Source of the DNA: Methyloligella solikamskensis
GTDB lineage: Bacteria > Pseudomonadota > Alphaproteobacteria > Rhizobiales > Methyloligellaceae
Reading direction: 5' to 3'
DNA length: 64,000 bases
Assembly (NCBI RefSeq): GCF_042676065.1
Contig: NZ_JBHTJO010000001.1
Coordinates: 1,612,001-1,676,000, forward strand
Shown here: positions 61,239 through 64,000 of the stretch, in pieces
Layout: every line of letters begins with the position of its first letter
Numbering within the stretch: position 1 is the stretch's first letter
Program-made: the position numbers and the translations under genes
The notes under the pieces: model-generated
Database searches by the model: none
Told to the model about the DNA's origin: nothing
What the model saw: the letters and a program-made list of their open reading frames with translations, nothing else

Positions 61239-61610
61239 GATTATGAGTTTCGGGGCTTCGGTCCCGGGAATGGTCCGTTCCTCTTTAGTATCTGGAACGG
61301 ATCGAACCTGTCCGAGACTGCAGGTGTGGGCGACCACTTAAGCGCTTGAGGAAACTCAAGAGCCTGCATGAGACGGGGATACGAACGGTTCTATGGCGCG
61401 TACGGAGCGTATCTCCAATCGCGTCGGGAGATCGGTTTGAACCTCGGAAACGGCTTCAGCGCTCGCGAAGAGTGCCAAAGCGGACAGGCAATGGAGCGTC
61501 GCTTGGAAGAGCGGGGCGGCTTCTTTGCAGGGCCGCTTTTTGCGTATTCCGGGTGACAGGTGTGAAGCGGCTGAAGGCAGGACGCCTTCGGCCAAATTAC
61601 GGAGTGAGCA
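61239..61610 (+). promoter_or_regulatory. rplA-rplJ intergenic region: candidate L10 leader and attenuator
   Basis: The 372-base gap has no convincing gene. It contains CCTGTCCGAGACTGCAGGTG and a later GCCTGCATGAGACGGG, which match the pattern of the ribosomal L10 leader RNA motif known upstream of rplJ in many bacteria. A short hairpin before rplJ (about GCGGC at 61516 with GCCGC at 61532) ends in TTTTT, so it could be an attenuator. A covariance search would be needed to confirm. Confidence 0.6.
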
Positions 61611-62129
61611 GTGGATAGAGCTGAGAAGCGCGAAGTCGTAACGGCGCTTCACGATGTCTTCGCCAATACAGGCGTGGTCGTCGTGGCTCACTACTCCGGC
61701 TTGTCCGTCGCCGACATGACCGCTCTGCGTCGCCAAATGCGCGATGCAGGGGGCTCGGTCAAGGTGGCGAAGAACAGGCTGGTCAAGCTTGCGCTCGAAG
61801 GAACCGACGCCACGGGCATCTCGGAGCTGATGGAGGGACCGACCTGCATCGCCTATTCCGACGATCCGGTGGCGGCACCGAAGGTGGCCGTCAAGTTCGC
61901 CAAGGCCCACGACAAGTTCGTGATCCTGGGCGGCACGATGGGCACCACGATGCTGGATTCCAACGGCGTGGACTCGCTCGCCTCTCTGCCTTCGCTCGAC
62001 GAGCTTCGTGGCAAGCTGGTCGGCCTCCTGCAGGCACCTGGCGGCAAGATCGCCCAGGTCGTCAATGCACCGGCCGGCAATGTTGCCCGGGTTCTCAGCG
62101 CATATGCGCAGAAAGGTGAAGCCGCTTGA
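61611..62129 (+). CDS. rplJ: 50S ribosomal protein L10
   Basis: L10 anchors the L7/L12 dimers and controls the operon through its leader RNA. The 172-residue protein has VVVVAHYSGLSVADMTALRRQMRDAGGSVKVAKNRLVKLAL and a C-terminal helix (PAGNVARVLSAYAQKGEAA) for L12 binding. The start is GTG 61611 with GGAGTGAGCA upstream. The L12-binding tail is short, as in other alphaproteobacteria. Confidence 0.96.
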   Translation: MDRAEKREVVTALHDVFANTGVVVVAHYSGLSVADMTALRRQMRDAGGSVKVAKNRLVKLALEGTDATGISELMEGPTCIAYSDDPVAAPKVAVKFAKAHDKFVILGGTMGTTMLDSNGVDSLASLPSLDELRGKLVGLLQAPGGKIAQVVNAPAGNVARVLSAYAQKGEAA

Positions 62130-62191
62130 TGCCGTTACGCAAAAGCGACTTGAAACACTGATCGAGATTCGAACCGACAAGGACAAGAGTT

Positions 62192-62572
62192 ATGGCTGAT
62201 TTGGAAAAGATTGCTGACCAGCTCTCTGAGCTGACCGTGCTGGAGGCCGCCGACCTCGCAAAGCTTCTGGAAGAGAAGTGGGGCGTTTCCGCCGCTGCGC
62301 CGGTCGCGGTCGCAGGTGCTGCCGCTGGTGGTGGCGGCGAGGCTGCCGCGGCTGAGGAAAAGGACGAGTTCGACGTCGTCCTGAAGGAAGCCGGTGCCCA
62401 GAAGATCAACGTGATCAAGGAGGTCCGTGCGATCACCGGGCTCGGCCTGAAGGAAGCCAAGGACCTGGTCGAAGGTGCGCCCAAGCCGGTCAAGGAAGGC
62501 GCTCCGAAGGCCGAGGCCGAGGAGATCAAGAAGAAGCTCGAAGACGCGGGTGCGACAGTCGAGCTCAAATAG
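62192..62572 (+). CDS. rplL: 50S ribosomal protein L7/L12
   Basis: L7/L12 is the multi-copy stalk protein that recruits translation factors. The 126-residue protein has the dimer domain (LSELTVLEAADLAKLLEEKWGVSAAAP), an Ala/Gly hinge and the C-terminal domain (EFDVVLKEAGAQKINVIKEVRAITGLGLKEAKDLVEGAPK). It lies 62 bases after rplJ and 151 bases before rpoB. Confidence 0.97.
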   Translation: MADLEKIADQLSELTVLEAADLAKLLEEKWGVSAAAPVAVAGAAAGGGGEAAAAEEKDEFDVVLKEAGAQKINVIKEVRAITGLGLKEAKDLVEGAPKPVKEGAPKAEAEEIKKKLEDAGATVELK

Positions 62573-62574
62573 TT

Positions 62575-62624
62575 GGGTTGAAACCCGTCCGGGCGAGCGC
62601 CATATGTGCTCGCCCGGTCAACCC
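62575..62624 (+). other. Strong hairpin in the rplL-rpoB intergenic region
   Basis: An inner stem CCGGGCGAGC (62589-62598) with GCTCGCCCGG (62608-62617) is enclosed by GGGTTGA (62575-62581) with TCAACCC (62618-62624). There is no T-run. In E. coli the same gap holds an attenuator and RNase III site, so a similar processing or attenuation role is likely. Confidence 0.65.
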
Positions 62625-62723
62625 ACCGAAATGGATGATTTGAGACGACTCACCTGAGCCTCCGCCGCACGTTAGCGGGGGTTCCGGCGAGCCGTCTTTG
62701 CGAGCTTAAGGGAAGAGGACTCT

Positions 62724-64000
62724 ATGGCCCAGAAGCTGACGAATGGTCATAAGCGCTTGAGAAAAATGTTCGGCCGCATCCACGAAGTGGCCGAAATGCC
62801 GAACCTGATCGAGGTTCAGAAACAGTCATACGATCAGTTTCTGATGGTCGACGAGCCCGAAGGCGGACGGGCGGACGAGGGGCTGGAAGCGGTTTTCCGC
62901 TCCGTGTTCCCCATCAAGGATTTCGGCGATCGGGCGCAGCTCGAATTCGTCGGCTATGCCTTTGAGCAGCCCAAATACGACGTGGACGAGTGCCAGCAGC
63001 GCGACATGACCTTCGCCGCGCCGCTGAAGGTGACGCTGCGTCTGATCGTGTTCGATGTGAACGAAGAGACCGGCGCGCGCTCCGTCAAGGACATCAAGGA
63101 GCAGGACGTCTATATGGGCGACATGCCGTTCATGACCTCGAACGGCACCTTTGTGATCAACGGCACCGAGCGCGTGATCGTTTCCCAGATGCACCGTTCG
63201 CCGGGCGTCTTCTTCGATCACGACCGCGGCAAGACTCATTCTTCGGGCAAGCTGCTGTTCGCCGCCCGCATCATTCCGTATCGCGGCTCCTGGCTCGACT
63301 TCGAGTTCGACGCCAAGGACATCGTGCATGTGCGTATCGATCGTCGCCGCAAGCTTCCGGTGACGACACTGCTTTACGCGCTGGGGCTGGAAGGCGAGGA
63401 GATCCTCTCCACCTTCTACGACACCATCCAGTTCAAGGCGACGAAGGACGGCTGGAAGATGCCGTTCCGGCCTGAGCGCATGCGCGGCATCAAACCGATG
63501 ACCGACCTAATCGACGCCAAGACCGGTAAGGTCGCCGTCGAGGCCGGCCGCAAGATCACCGCACGCCTCGCCAACAAGCTGGCCGAAGAGGGGCTGAAAG
63601 AGCTCCAGGTCACCGACGAGGATCTCTATGGCCGCTATCTGGCCGAAGAGGTGCTCAACACCGAGACCGGCGAGATCTACGGCGAGGCCGGCGAGGAAAT
63701 TGATGAGAAACTCCTGGAGACCCTGAAAGAGCAGGGTATGAAGGAGATCCCGATCCTCGATATCGATCACGTCAATATCGGCGGGTTCATCCGCAACACG
63801 CTTGCGGCCGACAAGAACTCCAATCCGGAAGAGGCGCTGCTCGACATCTATCGCGTCATGCGCCCGGGCGAGCCGCCCACGCCGGAAGCCGCCAAGACCC
63901 TGTTCGAAGGCCTGTTCTTCGATGCCGAGCGCTACGATCTTTCCGCGGTGGGCCGCGTGAAGATGAACATGCGCCTCGATCTGGAGTGCCCGGACACGGT
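62724..64000 (+). CDS. rpoB: DNA-directed RNA polymerase subunit beta (5' part)
   Basis: The visible ~425 residues start MAQKLTNGHKRLRKMFGRI and carry the beta lobe and N-terminal domains: NLIEVQKQSYDQFL, PLKVTLRLIVFDV, EQDVYMGDMPFMTSNGTFVINGTERVIVSQMHRSPGVFF and a long alphaproteobacterial insertion (DLYGRYLAEEVLNTETGEIYGEAGEEI). The frame runs off the window at 64000. ATG 62724 is preceded by GGAAGAGGA. This gives a species-informative marker gene. Confidence 0.97.
   Translation, partial: MAQKLTNGHKRLRKMFGRIHEVAEMPNLIEVQKQSYDQFLMVDEPEGGRADEGLEAVFRSVFPIKDFGDRAQLEFVGYAFEQPKYDVDECQQRDMTFAAPLKVTLRLIVFDVNEETGARSVKDIKEQDVYMGDMPFMTSNGTFVINGTERVIVSQMHRSPGVFFDHDRGKTHSSGKLLFAARIIPYRGSWLDFEFDAKDIVHVRIDRRRKLPVTTLLYALGLEGEEILSTFYDTIQFKATKDGWKMPFRPERMRGIKPMTDLIDAKTGKVAVEAGRKITARLANKLAEEGLKELQVTDEDLYGRYLAEEVLNTETGEIYGEAGEEIDEKLLETLKEQGMKEIPILDIDHVNIGGFIRNTLAADKNSNPEEALLDIYRVMRPGEPPTPEAAKTLFEGLFFDAERYDLSAVGRVKMNMRLDLECPDT

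Overview
This window looks like a chromosomal segment of a GC-rich alphaproteobacterium, probably in the order Hyphomicrobiales (Rhizobiales) and probably a PQQ-using methylotroph. That placement is inference. It rests on the protein families (IalB, an IscU-like/YidD/thrS neighbourhood, DUF883, many Sec-secreted small proteins), on pqqCDE with two quinoprotein-associated binding proteins, and on the tRNA-secE-nusG-rplKAJL-rpoB cluster in its usual order. No similarity search was run; all calls come from reading the sequence and recalled family motifs.

Layout. 1-10.6 kb is housekeeping: a rhomboid tail, a CBS protein, a patatin, folE-hisI, an in-frame IscU-like/YidD fusion, thrS, a secreted protein, two flavoenzymes, an orphan Hpt protein, nadK and cutA. 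10.7-12.5 kb holds two tandem Leu/Phe-tRNA-protein-transferase-like genes, both lacking the catalytic Gln. 12.6-18.7 kb pairs a SulP-STAS-cNMP transporter tail to tail with a CHASE2 adenylate cyclase, followed by a flavin monooxygenase. 19-25.3 kb is PQQ-related: a metalloprotease-like protein, two quinoprotein-associated binding proteins, a membrane protein and pqqC-pqqD-pqqE (no pqqA or pqqB here). 25.6-31.5 kb has a secreted protein with a very acidic tail, an amidoligase/glutamine-amidotransferase/TVP38 cassette, a PPP-type phosphatase and small secreted proteins. 31.8-38.3 kb is a tightly coupled four-gene operon: zinc-ribbon response regulator, membrane GT2 glycosyltransferase, HlyD-like protein and MASE1 hybrid kinase. 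38.5-43.2 kb holds two small cytochromes c, small secreted proteins and cobT-phosphatase-cobS.

43.27-53.46 kb reads as a decayed genomic island. An intact tRNA-Thr(TGT) lies at the right end (53383-53458, minus strand), and two copies of its 3' half lie at 44126 and 43271, as left by integration at a tRNA 3' end. A third remnant, the 3' half of a tRNA-Arg(CCT), lies at 53206. No tyrosine integrase is visible. The island carries a spermidine-synthase-like gene, AT-rich stretches, a Crp/Fnr regulator, a serine-recombinase homologue that has lost its catalytic residues, and a giant YadA-like adhesin with seven 144-bp repeats and a 2-bp frameshift.

53.9-58.5 kb returns to envelope genes (IalB, an outer-membrane barrel, YqjD/YqjE-like proteins, small Cys-rich secreted proteins) and rlmB. 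From 58.6 kb on, a sigma70-like promoter precedes tRNA-Tyr, tRNA-Gly, tRNA-Trp, secE, nusG, rplK, rplA, an L10-leader region, rplJ, rplL and the start of rpoB, which runs off the window.
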